NCBI GenBank assembly: GCA_029834535.1
Contig: JAQMWT010000314.1
Coordinates: forward strand, 1-64,000
Direction: 5' to 3'
Source: Chrysophaeum taylorii
Lineage: Eukaryota; Sar; Pelagophyceae; Pelagomonadales; Pelagomonadaceae
Length of the DNA stretch: 64,000 bases
Part shown: positions 1 through 9,446 of the stretch, one piece after another
Numbering within the stretch: position 1 is the first letter of the stretch
Layout: the number at the start of each line of letters is the position of its first letter
Program-made: the position numbers and the translations under genes
Notes under the pieces: model-generated
Databases searched by the model: none
Told to the model about the DNA's origin: nothing
What the model saw: only the letters and a program-made list of their open reading frames with translations

Positions 1-1483
1 CCCCGTGTTCACTCCGGCCCCAGCCCCCCCCTTTTTTTTGCCTTCGCGATCCTAGGGTGCCTGGAGAGTCCCTGGCTACCCTCCCCCGCCTCGCCTCGGT
101 CCTGGGTGCCACTTCTTTCGCACAGGTAACGAGTTGCACCGTTGGCACCACCTCCTCGCATCCGGTTGCCGCCTGGGGCGGGCACTCGAGACTGCGTGGG
201 ACGGACTTCGGGCTGATCTCCGTACCACGCTGGCTTCCCACGGCGGCGCTGGTTCCGGCGACCCCGCCAACGTTCATCTCGTCGACGGTCCTCTCTCCCA
301 CGAATTCGTCTCCATGGGCGTCCTCGTCGACCCCACCATCTCGACACCCGTGCTCATACCCCAACTCCAGCGTGCTCTAACCTCCCAGCGCGAGACAGCT
401 CGGACCACTGCACTCCAGCGCCTTGCGGCCACCCTTCCCATCACCGAAGCACTTCGAGTAGCGGCGTCCTCATGGGATCGCTTCTCGACCACGTTCATCA
501 GCTCGCGGCCCAGCTCTGGCCTTCAAATCCCCAACCGCTGCTGGGCTGAGATGTGTGCCCAGTACTTTGGCTAACCTCTCCAGCTTGTTTGGGCCTCGTG
601 GGCACTCGCATTCTGGGTACTGACGTCGTTCTCGACGCTCACGGCAAGTGCTTCTCCCGCAGGCCACCCTGTCAACCGCGGAGGAGCGCGGACCACCTGG
701 CATGACGGCCAGCTCGACTGCGTCCACGGCAGCGTCAAAGAGGCCGGCATCCCAGCCCTGTCCGAGGTTTTCGGCATCTTTGCTGACGTCGTCGCCCTTT
801 ACCATTCGCACGCGCCTCTACGGCGGTACCGAGGCAATCTCGCCCGACGTCAAGTCGTCCCCCAGACATCCTCACCACGCTCGACAACAAGGAGCAACTC
901 TACGACATCAAAACCCTCGCTTGGGGTTCGTTGTACACCGCCCACGCCCTCCATCCCTCCCACCCGTCGCCTGTCGATCGGCGCGCAGCGCAAGTCCACT
1001 CCGAATACCTCGCTCACGCCCGCGGCATCGACGCCATCATCCCCAGCCGGGTACAGCACCACCGCCTGGCTTCTTGGGCCCTGTCGAACAGCGGCTACGT
1101 AGCTACGGCACCGTCGCCGGCCTCGTCTTTGGCGCCTTCGGTGAGGCCAGCGCGGCGTGCCACGCTCTCGCCCAAACATGCGCAGAGCGCATCGCTGCGC
1201 GAACCTGGGTGACAAGCGGCTGCGCCAACTTCACAGAGGCAAAGGCGGCCCAAACTCGCCGCATCTACCGTGAGTGGGGGATCGCCGACGCATTAGGCCG
1301 GGCTCGCTGTGCCCTCACCGCCCTCACCCATGTCGCCGCCTCGGGGAACCCCGCCCAGGCCGCCCGATCCCAGCAGGACGTCACCTTTCGTCGCACATAC
1401 GTCCGGCGGCAGCATGCGTACGACCTACGGGCGGGCCCGTCCTCTCTTCGCCTGCCCCTCGCCTCGCGCGACCCCGACTAGGT
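1..1483 (+). pseudogene. C-terminal part of a LINE-like protist mobile-element protein (LINE-alpha), frameshifted
   Basis: Plus-strand coding is spread over several frames: 134-574, roughly 600-900, 890-1010 and 1040-1483. Blocks seen in order are a DAHGKCF-like segment, a segment with EVFGIFADVV, then LYDIKTLAWG, VDRRAAQVHSEYLAHARG, GPVEQRLRSYG and GLVFGAFGEAS. From memory these blocks match a repeated family in protist retroelement proteins; no search was run. The D-x-K pattern in LYDIKT could be the core of a PD-(D/E)XK nuclease fold (inference). The protein ends at 1483, followed by a 3' UTR and a tetranucleotide array, the layout of a non-LTR retrotransposon. The frame changes make it a pseudogene, and the window starts inside it. 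Confidence 0.55.
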
Positions 1484-1642
1484 CCCGCGTACTTATCTCC
1501 GCCCGTCAGGCAATCCCTCATACCCACAAACCACCACATCCTTCATGCTCCCCACACACCCCCCCCTCTTAGCAGTCGACATTTACACCCACATCCTTCA
1601 TGCTCCCCACACACACCCCCCCCTCTTAGCAGTCGACATTTA
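1484..1642 (+). repeat. LINE-alpha 3' UTR block
   Basis: This stretch ends in CTCTTAGCAGTCGACATTTA and contains GCTCCCCACACACACCCCCC twice. The same block, 5'-truncated to different points and in both orientations, recurs at 15868-16025, 21735-21778, 22000-22035, 27722-27810 and 61371-61575. Variable 5' truncation with a constant 3' end is the mark of target-primed LINE insertion. Confidence 0.75.
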
Positions 1643-2335
1643 AAAACAAACAAACAAACAAACAAACAAACAAACAAACAAACAAACAAACAAACAAACA
1701 AACAAACAAACAAACAAACAAACAAACAAACAAACAAACAAACAAACAAACAAAGAAACAAACAAACAAAGAAACAAAGAAACAAAGAAACAAAGAAACA
1801 AAGAAACAAAGAAACAAAGAAACAAAGAAACAAAGAAACAAAGAAACAAAGAAACAAAGAAACAAAGAAACAAAGAAACAAAGAAACAAACAAAGAAACA
1901 AACAAAGAAACAAAGAAACAAACAAAGAAACAAACAAAGAAACAAAGAAACAAACAAAGAAACAAACAAAGAAAGAAACAAAGAAAGAAAGAAACAAACA
2001 AAGAAACAAACAAACAAAGAAACAAAGAAACAAAGAAACAAAGAAACAAAGAAACAAAGAAACAAACAAAGAAACAAACAAAGAAACAAACAAAGAAACA
2101 AAGAAACAAAGAAACAAACAAACAAACAAAGAAACAAACAAACAAACAAACAAACAAACAAACAAACAAACAAACAAACAAACAAACAAACAAACAAACA
2201 AACAAACAAACAAACAAACAAACAAACAAACAAACAAACAAACAAACAAACAAACAAACAAACAAACAAACAAACAAACAAACAAACAAACAAACAAACA
2301 AACAAACAAACAAACAAACAAACAAACAAACAAAC
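1643..2335 (+). repeat. 0.7 kb (CAAA)n / (GAAA)n array
   Basis: Nearly uninterrupted AAAC repeats, with AAAG variants concentrated at 1755-2130. It starts directly at the ATTTAAA end of the LINE-alpha 3' UTR, so it is most simply an expanded LINE 3' tail. Open frames through it (NKQT or FVCL repeats) come from the repeat period and are not genes. Confidence 0.9.
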
Positions 2336-2753
2336 CCCTCACTGCGTTCCAACAGTGCTCGTGGCTCCCTCCGCCGCCGCCGCCTCGAAGTCGGCCGCCG
2401 TTGCCCTTCTCAGGTGAAAGAGTCGCGGTCCACGGTAGGACTGAGCAGCTTAGAGAGCGAGCTCAATCTCACTCGCTGCACAAGCTTGCTTTAGCATCGC
2501 TAAAAAGTGTTTTTTTCGACAAGAATATGTAGTCGTGTTACCCCTCGATCGTCGGCTCTTTGCAATGAAACTCTTAAATAAGATAATGCCACTCCAAGGC
2601 TGCTGCATGGCACCACGCATTTGTTTGCTACACATTTTGGCCGGTTCGATTTGGCGACATTCGCGAATGAATCTCAACAAGCACACCCCCAAAATTAATT
2701 AATGACGGGGAAAAAAAGCGACGTCGAAGTTTTACCAGTTGTTGTTGCCGTGT

Positions 2754-2800
2754 TGTTTGTTTGTTTGTTTGTTTGTTTGTTTGTTTGTTTGTTTGTTTGT
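2754..2800 (+). repeat. (TTTG)n microsatellite
   Basis: About twelve TTTG units ending in TTCCCATAGT. The same array is present in the second duplication copy at 26424-26466 with fewer units. Confidence 0.9.
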
Positions 2801-2971
2801 TCCCATAGTACAGAAAAATCGTCTTTATTATTATGCAGCTGGGCGACGTCGTCGTCGACCTCGTTGACCGCAGCAGACCCCTCCGGTCAGGTATCACAGG
2901 GCCTCGGCCCATGGAAGATGGTGGCACGTGCGCGGGACTGCCTTAAGTAGGTTGTGGAATTACAACATAAG

Positions 2972-4007
2972 TTAATTAGGTCGCTCGTCGTTCTGAACCG
3001 CCGCCGCCGTCGCCGCTGCCATTTTTTTTTCAGGAGAGGACGCGGCGGGTGGAGAAGATTCGTCTTGGGCGGCGGCGGCTGCTGCTGCTGCTTCTAAGGT
3101 GCGCGCGGCGTGGAAGCCCTTGGACATGGACAATTTTGTGATTTCGCGGAGGCAGCTTGTCGCGTAGCTGCTCGGCGGCAAGTCGAATTCGAGGACGAGG
3201 GCGGATTGCGAAGGCTCGACGCGACAGCCTTTTTTTTAGGGTGGTTCATCAACATCGCGGAGTTTATCGAGGTCGGTTTTGATGAGCTGTTCTGCCTTGG
3301 AATTATAGGGAACGAGGCGCCAGCAGAGGTTGGAGGGCTTCATAAAGAGGGGACGATAGGCGCCGGCGAAGGAAGCCTCGGGCGTGGCGGCGCGCGCGTA
3401 GTCGTCTCGGACGGCGGCGCGCGCGAGGGCCTCCGTGGCGCCCTCGAAGGTAGGATAGGTGATCGCACGGCCGGGCAGCGGGAGAACGACGTCCCAGTGC
3501 GCGTAGCTCTCGGGATCCGCGACCACTCGGACGCCGGCCGCCGACGTCCGGTCGGCTGTGAGACCGGTGGAATTCGCGAGAACCAGGTCACCAGGGACGA
3601 CCGCGACGCCACGACGGTTGATACGCTCCGAGGCCAGCGTGTTCCAGGCGAGGCTCTGGTGAGCGTGGAGATACATGAGCCTGAGGTTCTTGGGCACGGC
3701 GGGGGGAAATGCGCTGGAAAAATCCGCCGGCGCCTTGGCGAGTTTATCCAGAACCTGTTTCTCGACTCTGAGGGTCCGGGGCATCGCCTTCGGGGCTGTC
3801 TCGAGGTCGCCGCGGGCATACGCGGCCTTGGCCTCGGCCGCCGGTGCGGTCTCGCCATCGCGAGGCGCGAGAATCAGGTCGACGCAAGCTCGCCAATTGC
3901 CCGAGAGGAGGGCCTCGCCGCTTCGAGCGTTCGAGCCAGAAGAGCCAAACCGCTGGAGTCCAAAAACGTCCCCTAATCCGCAACGCGTCACGGCCTCGCA
4001 CGGCTTA
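2972..4007 (-). pseudogene. PUS7/TruD-type pseudouridine synthase, C-terminal fragment (copy 1)
   Basis: The minus frame from 3991 contains FGLQRFGSSGSN, WRACVDLIL, NLRLMYLHAHQSLAWNTLAS, VVPGDLVLA and SYRPLF-like blocks (AYRPLFMKPSNLCWRLVPY), in the order seen in eukaryotic PUS7 (TruD family), which converts uridine to pseudouridine in tRNA and mRNA. After DVDEPP comes an in-frame TAA at the A-tract 3231-3238. The family C-terminus then resumes in the same frame (ALVLEFDLPPSSYATSCLRE), followed by an alanine run. The N-terminal half with the catalytic Asp is absent: Copia-1 begins at 4008, and no matching N-terminus appears beyond 9373 or in the other copy. This is a gene fragment made non-functional. 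Confidence 0.8.
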
Positions 4008-4103
4008 TGTTACGAATGGTATGAGGCGTTAGACTAGCGATAAGAGAAAGACGTAAGGATACTGAATACGTGGTGCAGGGGTAAATGTCATAGCTTCTTC
4101 ACA
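4008..4103 (-). repeat. Copia-1 3' LTR
   Basis: 96 bp, differing from the other LTR at two positions (GAATAC versus GGATAC, GTAAATG versus GTAAGTG). On the coding strand it begins TGTGAAG and ends TAACA. Confidence 0.93.
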
Positions 4104-4230
4104 CAGGTGCTGGAAAAGAAGGAAAAAAAGAAAAAGGGGTAAGTGAGACGCTCACAGAGGAGAAGCTCTGAGGAAGACGTCACAGAGGCATTGTGGCAAG
4201 AAAAAGAGACAACAGAGATCAGGGCGAAGA

Positions 4231-7200
4231 TCACGAAGTGAGGTAACGAGCACGAAGCCGGAGGAAGGAAGGAGCTTCCGTACTGCGGGTGAAAATGTCG
4301 CTAAGATTGTTAAGGCGGGGTATGTGTTTGAGATCGATGATGTGGTTGCGATGATATTCGGCGGTACTGTAAAAGCGAATGTCAATATGGCGGGTGCGCC
4401 GTGTGAGACATTGGAGACGAACTTGGGTGACGGTGGTGCTATTATCAACATACATTGGGACCGTGTGACGAGGGAGATCAAAGTCATCAAAAAGTTTGAG
4501 AAGCCAAGAGAGCTCAGCAGTAGCAGCGTAAAGAGCAGGCAATTCAGCTTCGAAAGAAGAACGAGCAAGTAAGTAATGCGAGCGGGAGCAGTAGGCTATC
4601 ATAGAGCCGCGGAGAAGAAAACAAAACCCAGTTGTAGAGTGGCGGTCATCAGGGTCGTCGGCCCAGCTGGAGTCGGAATAACCACAGAGATGAAGGGTAG
4701 AATCGCGACCAAGAATAAGGGCAAGATCCTGAGTACCGTTGAGATAACGCAGAGTGTGGGATAAAGCGTGCCAGTGGGGTTTACCAGGATTGTGGGAAAA
4801 ACGCGCACACTGATTGACGGACCAAGTGATATCAGGGTGAGTCATGATGGAGATGAAGAGGACACAGCCAACAATACGGCGAAAAGGGATGCGTGCCATG
4901 AAAATGTGATCTGGAGAAGCAGGAGCCGGACAATCAGCCGCAGAAAGATGAAGACCTTTGGGAGCGGGAGTGAGTTCGGGTTTACTGTTGATGAAGCGAT
5001 GTTCGGTAAGGATTTCACGGATAGCATGGGATTGGTCAAGAGTGAGGGTTCTCCGAGGTCTCCGAGGGCGATCACGCGTAATGCGAAGACCAACGTAAGA
5101 GGTGAGATCGAGTTCATTGACGTCAGTGAAAGCGCGGAAACGGAGGAAAAAGGCTTGGTAATGGCCAATGCAATGAGGAGGGTGCGCCACAAGAAGATCA
5201 TCAACGACCAAAACGAGACGGAGGACCACGGTAGAATTGAGCATGAGCTTGTAATGGCAAGTGTCACCAGATCCGCGGACGAAGCCACAATCATTGAGAA
5301 GGAAGCGTTCCAAATAAAGCCACCAATTGCGACAAGCTTGTTTGCAACCATACCAAGAGCGACGGAGCTTGTAATCGATTTTGGAACCATCGGTGGGTTG
5401 GCGAGGAGCATAGCCTTCAGGTGGCCAGACATAGATGTCTTCGTCAATGGGAGCTTGAATAAAAGCGGAGCTAACATCCAACTTGTGCAAATCCCAGTCA
5501 TGAACAGCGACAAAGGTCAGAAAGAAACGGATCGTGACGATGTTGGCAACCGGTGAGTAGGTGTCATGATAATCAATGCCGTGAACCTGGGTGTAACCGC
5601 GGACGACAAGGCGAGCCTTGTACGATTTGAAGCGGCCAGAGTCATACTTCTTGCGGAGGATCCACTTGAGGGTACAAATGTTGCCAGAAAAAGTCTGAGG
5701 GAGGCGAATCACATCCCAACAACCAAGTTGACCAAGAGAGCTGTATTCTTTAGCGATGGCTTGCAACCAGCCAGGACGCTCAGGATTGGTCGGAGCTAAA
5801 GCTTCACGTAAATGGGTGGAAGTGATAGTAGTTTCGTCAAGGTCTGAATACTGGGGCATTTCTTCGGAAGCAGAGTAATAAACGTGTGCATGAGGATCAA
5901 CAAGGGTGTTAGCTAAACAAAGGGGAAGGAAGACATAATGAACTAACAAACGAAAGCTAACAGAAGAGACATACAAAGAGTTACAGGGGGAAACAGAAGC
6001 GACAGAGGAAACAGAATGGCCCGTATCGACATAAGAATGGCCCGTATCGACATAAGAATGGCCCGTATCAACATCAGAATGGCCCGTATCAACATCAGAA
6101 TGGCTCGTATCAACATTGTGACAGGATGAAACATGGCCTGTAAAAAAGTTTGTTGGTTGGTCGACTTTGCGCGGTCGGCCCCGTTTGGCACGACGTAATG
6201 GTGCACGTTTCGTATTGGCCGGTAACAACGTAGGCAGTGTCTCTGGGGTGATCAGTCCCGATAAGGCCGGCTCCGGAGCATCAAAAACAGAAGATATGGG
6301 GCTTACGGCCGAAGATAGACGAGGGTCGTAATAAAACAAGTCAGGAAAACGAGAATCCACGAGAGACGGAGGAAGGGGTTGGGTGGACAGTGACTTACGC
6401 AGAGCGAAATTTTCGTCAAAAACAACATCAATCGAGGTGTGGATGACAGGACCTGTGGGGCGTTGAAGCAATATGCGATATCCAGGGCCTGCAGAGGGAT
6501 ACCTAATGAAGATACCGGTTATAGCTTTGGTAGGCCATTTGTCGCCAGTAAGAATTGCAGCAGGACAGCCCCAAACACGAAGAAAATCGACACGCGGGAG
6601 TGTTTCATGTAGCATTTCATATGGCGTCATATATCCAGGATTAGTGGCATTTGGCATACGTTCAGAGATGAAGTCAGCCGCTTCCATGGCCCAACGCCAA
6701 AAATCAGGTGGACGGTGCGCATGTACCAAAAGAGTGCGAGTAATATCCGCGGTTGCGCGATGAGAGCGTTCCACAACACCGGAAAAAGCGTGAGCCTGTG
6801 AAGTCTTGGACTGTGCTGCCGGAGCGCGCCGAAGCGCAATATTGTTGCCCAGACAGAAGGTTTCGAATTGGCCCATAAGAGAGCGGTCACGATCGATGTA
6901 GATGAGGGCAACGCGATATCCGAATGGGCGAACCACGGTAGACAGAAAAAGTTCGAGTTGTCGAGCGTTCGTAAGGGCATCGTGTCGTGGAGCAAAGTAA
7001 CGCGTGCGGCGGCGCGTATGATCATCGACAAACGTGAGGATCGCGCGATCGTGATATATGTAGGATGGGACGCCAGCAAACATGAGATCGGCGTGGATAA
7101 TAAGGTAGGGCGCAACGGCACGTGGACGAGACAAAGGCTCGGAGGAAGGAGACGAAGTGGAAGCATGAGCTTTACGTTGGCCAACATGCGCAGCATGCAT

Positions 7201-8034
7201 TTTACCGAGAGCACAAGCAGGACAAAAAGAAAGCGACGCGGAGCTCGGGAAAAACGGTGCGCCAACAGCAAGAGAAGACAAACGCCGAATATAGGGAGGA
7301 CTATAATGACCAAGACGAGCATGCCAAAGATCGAAAGTGAGTTGAGTGCGTTGAGACACAGCGGGAAACGCACAAGGATCATGGACACGAGGGGAAGAAG
7401 AAAATGCCACAAAAGGTGAAACGTAGTCCGTGTAGGGCGCAGCGGTCGTATTGCCGATCCAACAGACGATCAAAAGAAGACCACAGCGACGAAGCAGGGG
7501 AATAACGTGATGCGTTTGGCGGTGACGTAAAATACGTTGCGGATAAGCAGGATCAACGGCCTGAATGGTGTGGCAATCGTAACCAACTTGTTCAAGGGGA
7601 TGATCCGAAAGAATCCGTTTGTCACCAAGGCCAGGAGAGATGAGGGTATGCGGAAACGCGACATGTATACCATGAGGGGCGGAAAGAGTGGGTGCAGGAG
7701 AAGGAAGACCACGATTGTCAAGAGGACCAATTGAAGGGAACGTTAAGTGAGCAGTGCCAGAACCGGAAACAGAGCCAGTGCCGATAGCAGAAGTGATGGA
7801 ATGCTGTTGAGTGTTGTCCAGGTCAGTGAAGCCAGCGGGAGAATTAAAAAGGCTGACGTTGGCGCCGGTATCATAGACAACGAGACGAAGGTTGGTGCTG
7901 TGAAGGTAGTCGCGCTCACGAGCGGTGAGCAGAGCGGTAAGGGCGTTGGTGGAGGAAAGGACTTGGTGAATGGAGGGGAGATGGAAAGAAGGTGGAAATT
8001 GTAGGACGGGTAGGTGGGTGCAGAAAGGGATGGG
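4231..8034 (-). CDS. Copia-1 Pol: protease, integrase, RT, RNase H
   Basis: One frame is open from about 8034 to the stop at 4231. It has no ATG at its upstream end, as expected for a Pol reached from Gag. Protease: VVYDTGANVSLF near 7870. Numbering from 7473: integrase zinc site WHARLGH (about 50) and CPAC (about 84), with catalytic Asp in HADLM (128), Asp in YIDRDRS (193) and Glu in GVVERSHR (234). A GRPRK AT-hook-like patch lies near 430, followed by heptapeptide repeats. RT has KARLVVRGYTQ, HKLDVSSAFIQ and the catalytic VVDDLL (about 757). RNase H has YSDSSWADD, SFEAEL, YVDNST and a terminal HIPRLNNLSDIFT segment. All key residues are present, so the enzyme set may be functional. Confidence 0.9.
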   Translation of the reverse strand, partial: PIPFCTHLPVLQFPPSFHLPSIHQVLSSTNALTALLTARERDYLHSTNLRLVVYDTGANVSLFNSPAGFTDLDNTQQHSITSAIGTGSVSGSGTAHLTFPSIGPLDNRGLPSPAPTLSAPHGIHVAFPHTLISPGLGDKRILSDHPLEQVGYDCHTIQAVDPAYPQRILRHRQTHHVIPLLRRCGLLLIVCWIGNTTAAPYTDYVSPFVAFSSSPRVHDPCAFPAVSQRTQLTFDLWHARLGHYSPPYIRRLSSLAVGAPFFPSSASLSFCPACALGKMHAAHVGQRKAHASTSSPSSEPLSRPRAVAPYLIIHADLMFAGVPSYIYHDRAILTFVDDHTRRRTRYFAPRHDALTNARQLELFLSTVVRPFGYRVALIYIDRDRSLMGQFETFCLGNNIALRRAPAAQSKTSQAHAFSGVVERSHRATADITRTLLVHAHRPPDFWRWAMEAADFISERMPNATNPGYMTPYEMLHETLPRVDFLRVWGCPAAILTGDKWPTKAITGIFIRYPSAGPGYRILLQRPTGPVIHTSIDVVFDENFALRKSLSTQPLPPSLVDSRFPDLFYYDPRLSSAVSPISSVFDAPEPALSGLITPETLPTLLPANTKRAPLRRAKRGRPRKVDQPTNFFTGHVSSCHNVDTSHSDVDTGHSDVDTGHSYVDTGHSYVDTGHSVSSVASVSPCNSLYVSSVSFRLLVHYVFLPLCLANTLVDPHAHVYYSASEEMPQYSDLDETTITSTHLREALAPTNPERPGWLQAIAKEYSSLGQLGCWDVIRLPQTFSGNICTLKWILRKKYDSGRFKSYKARLVVRGYTQVHGIDYHDTYSPVANIVTIRFFLTFVAVHDWDLHKLDVSSAFIQAPIDEDIYVWPPEGYAPRQPTDGSKIDYKLRRSWYGCKQACRNWWLYLERFLLNDCGFVRGSGDTCHYKLMLNSTVVLRLVLVVDDLLVAHPPHCIGHYQAFFLRFRAFTDVNELDLTSYVGLRITRDRPRRPRRTLTLDQSHAIREILTEHRFINSKPELTPAPKGLHLSAADCPAPASPDHIFMARIPFRRIVGCVLFISIMTHPDITWSVNQCARFSHNPGKPHWHALSHTLRYLNGTQDLALILGRDSTLHLCGYSDSSWADDPDDRHSTTGFCFLLRGSMIAYCSRSHYLLARSSFEAELPALYAATAELSWLLKLFDDFDLPRHTVPMYVDNSTTVTQVRLQCLTRRTRHIDIRFYSTAEYHRNHIIDLKHIPRLNNLSDIFTRSTEAPSFLRLRARYLTS
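6013..6117 (-). repeat. Five 21 bp tandem repeats coding a heptapeptide in Pol
   Basis: Five in-frame 21 bp units encode (S/Y)-V-D-T-G-H-S type heptads between the integrase and RT domains. The length keeps the Pol frame open, so copy number can vary without disrupting the protein. Confidence 0.9.
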
Positions 8035-8852
8035 TCAGGAAGGGTGACAGCGGTGGAAGGCGGGACAGAGGGTGTGGTGGAGGGTGGCAACGCAAGAAGC
8101 GGCGGAGAGGATTGAGATGGTGGCAAGGGTGGATTGGGGGTGAAAAGATGGTGTTGGTAGAAGGGTGGATGGGGCCTAGGTGGGTATTGGGGAGTGGACC
8201 GAGGTGGGTATTGGGAATGCAACCGACGTGGGTATTGGTGTTGATGCCGTGGGCGGGCGGTAGCTTGTGAGTGCAAATAGCGCTGACGCTTATGACAATC
8301 TTTCTGGTGATGGCCAGGAATACCACAAAAGTGACAAAGATCAGTATGGCGTTGGCGCTTGCGATGAAAACCACGTGAAGATGAAGGTGGGTGACGGAAT
8401 GATGATCGAAAAGAGGGGCGTGGGCTAGAACGTTGTTGAGAGCGCAAAGCATTGAAGCGATGAAAATACTTTTCAGAAGGATGGCGACCATAAAAGTTGG
8501 AACGTTCACGATGACGGGGACTTTCACGGAACGTAGCATGGACGTGCACAGACTTGGTCTGAAGATAATCAAAAACGTTACTGTGGAGGCGATCGACGAA
8601 ACCATCATATGTGCGCAATTTAGGATCAAGTGCAATGAGATCCTTAGACAAGAGCGAGTCGGGGATTTTCTTTCGTCTGAAGCAATTGCAATGCACCTGA
8701 GTCAGGGAAATCTTGATGATGCCGAGCAACTTGAACACCAGTGATGAGCTTGGTAAGAAAAGACTCAAGTTCATCGATGTTATTGCACACCAAGGAATGC
8801 AGTGAAGCAATTGCAGACTGAGCGACACGATCTCCATGACCCATGTAAACAT
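7743..8852 (-). CDS. Copia-1 Gag, nucleocapsid part with CCHC zinc knuckle
   Basis: The open frame contains a basic Arg/Ser/His-rich stretch, then CHFCGIPGHHQKDC (about 8290-8335), a perfect C-x2-C-x4-H-x4-C knuckle that binds RNA in retrotransposon nucleocapsids. A Pro-rich tail follows, with poly-Pro encoded to about 7900. The first 90 or so codons are out of frame with the upstream Gag part. The 3' end overlaps the Pol frame by about 290 bp in the -1 phase relative to Pol, which could be a programmed frameshift or a later indel. Confidence 0.75.
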   Translation of the reverse strand: MFTWVMEIVSLSLQLLHCIPWCAITSMNLSLFLPSSSLVFKLLGIIKISLTQVHCNCFRRKKIPDSLLSKDLIALDPKLRTYDGFVDRLHSNVFDYLQTKSVHVHATFRESPRHRERSNFYGRHPSEKYFHRFNALRSQQRSSPRPSFRSSFRHPPSSSRGFHRKRQRHTDLCHFCGIPGHHQKDCHKRQRYLHSQATARPRHQHQYPRRLHSQYPPRSTPQYPPRPHPPFYQHHLFTPNPPLPPSQSSPPLLALPPSTTPSVPPSTAVTLPDPSLSAPTYPSYNFHLLSISPPFTKSFPPPTPLPLCSPLVSATTFTAPTFVSLSMIPAPTSAFLILPLASLTWTTLNSIPSLLLSALALFPVLALLT

Positions 8853-9268
8853 CAGTAATGCGCTTGTAAAAAAAACCGCGTGAAGTTCATATCGCGGTTT
8901 TCACGGATATCCGCACGATCAGTATCATGCATTGGTAGTGCCATGAAGAGTGCACTGTACCAGCGTTGCTGCTTGAGACCAAATTCTTCTTCAGAGCAGC
9001 CAGAAGCGGAAATGCTAGTCCAAGTGTCAGTGGTCAAGATAATGCGATCACCGGTGGAAATGATCATGTTTTCCAGGCGCCGGGTCCATTGGTGAAAAAG
9101 ATGTCGCTCACCACTGAAAGCATCGAGTTTTTGCGAAAGCTTGCTATCCTTAATTTCGATCGAGGACATGATAAACGATAACGAACCGAAAACGTAGCAA
9201 TGAACCGAAGCCGAGGAGGAGTCGCTGTTGTCCGTGAAGTCAAGCTCAGGTCGTTCGGCCTTGAACAC
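8852..9268 (-). CDS. Copia-1 Gag, N-terminal part (frameshifted end)
   Basis: Begins just inside the 5' LTR. It contains SKLSQKLDAFSGERHLFHQW and a segment about Trp and Ser/Asp-rich turns typical of Copia Gag (UBN2-like) N-termini. The frame ends at a T8 run (plus-strand A8 near 8867-8876). The related copy at 62140-62200 reads on as NFTRLYKRITDVYMGH, the same peptide that appears in another frame here, so the end reflects a homopolymer frameshift. Confidence 0.75.
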   Translation of the reverse strand: MFKAERPELDFTDNSDSSSASVHCYVFGSLSFIMSSIEIKDSKLSQKLDAFSGERHLFHQWTRRLENMIISTGDRIILTTDTWTSISASGCSEEEFGLKQQRWYSALFMALPMHDTDRADIRENRDMNFTRFFLQAHY

Positions 9269-9277
9269 CTGGTACCA
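9257..9277 (-). promoter_or_regulatory. Copia-1 primer-binding site region
   Basis: Immediately inside the 5' LTR the coding strand reads TGGTACCAGGTGTTCAAGG. A TGG start complementary to a tRNA CCA end is the usual LTR-retrotransposon primer site. Copia-D also starts TGG at the same place (61771). I cannot assign the tRNA. Confidence 0.55.
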
Positions 9278-9373
9278 TGTTACGAATGGTATGAGGCGTT
9301 AGACTAGCGATAAGAGAAAGACGTAAGGATACTGGATACGTGGTGCAGGGGTAAGTGTCATAGCTTCTTCACA
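9278..9373 (-). repeat. Copia-1 5' LTR
   Basis: 96 bp partner of 4008-4103. Ninety-six bp is very short for a coding Copia element, so promoter and polyadenylation signals must be compact. Confidence 0.93.
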
Positions 9374-9446
9374 GCTTAGGTTGGAAAAAAAGGCCGAAAA
9401 AAAAAAAAGTTAGAAAGGGGGGGAGGGGGAGGAGCGCTGCTGGTGA

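Larger units (their letters stand above)
4008..9373 (-). mobile_element. Copia-1: complete Ty1/copia LTR retrotransposon with 96 bp LTRs
   Basis: Two 96 bp direct repeats (4008-4103 and 9278-9373) start TGTTACGAAT and end CTTCTTCACA, with 2 mismatches. The element is flanked by a perfect 5 bp target duplication GCTTA (4003-4007 and 9374-9378). The second duplication copy holds the unoccupied site at about 27678-27684, which proves the boundaries. Coding on the minus strand runs Gag, zinc knuckle, protease, integrase, reverse transcriptase, RNase H, the Copia order. LTR similarity of about 98% and an open pol frame suggest a fairly recent insertion. Confidence 0.95.

Noticed and set aside
1274-2494. 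Long open frames rich in NKQT (plus) and FVCL (minus) through the CAAA arrays, also at 25530-26206
   Set aside because: A 4 bp repeat without stop codons is open in all three phases; these are artefacts of low complexity.
3110-3976. 288-codon plus-strand frame opposite the PUS7 fragment
   Set aside because: Shadow of the minus-strand PUS7 codons; composition follows the codon complement.
4324-7419. Several plus-strand frames inside Copia-1 (for example 4768-5556, 6868-7419)
   Set aside because: Antisense to intact integrase and RT codons; no domains.
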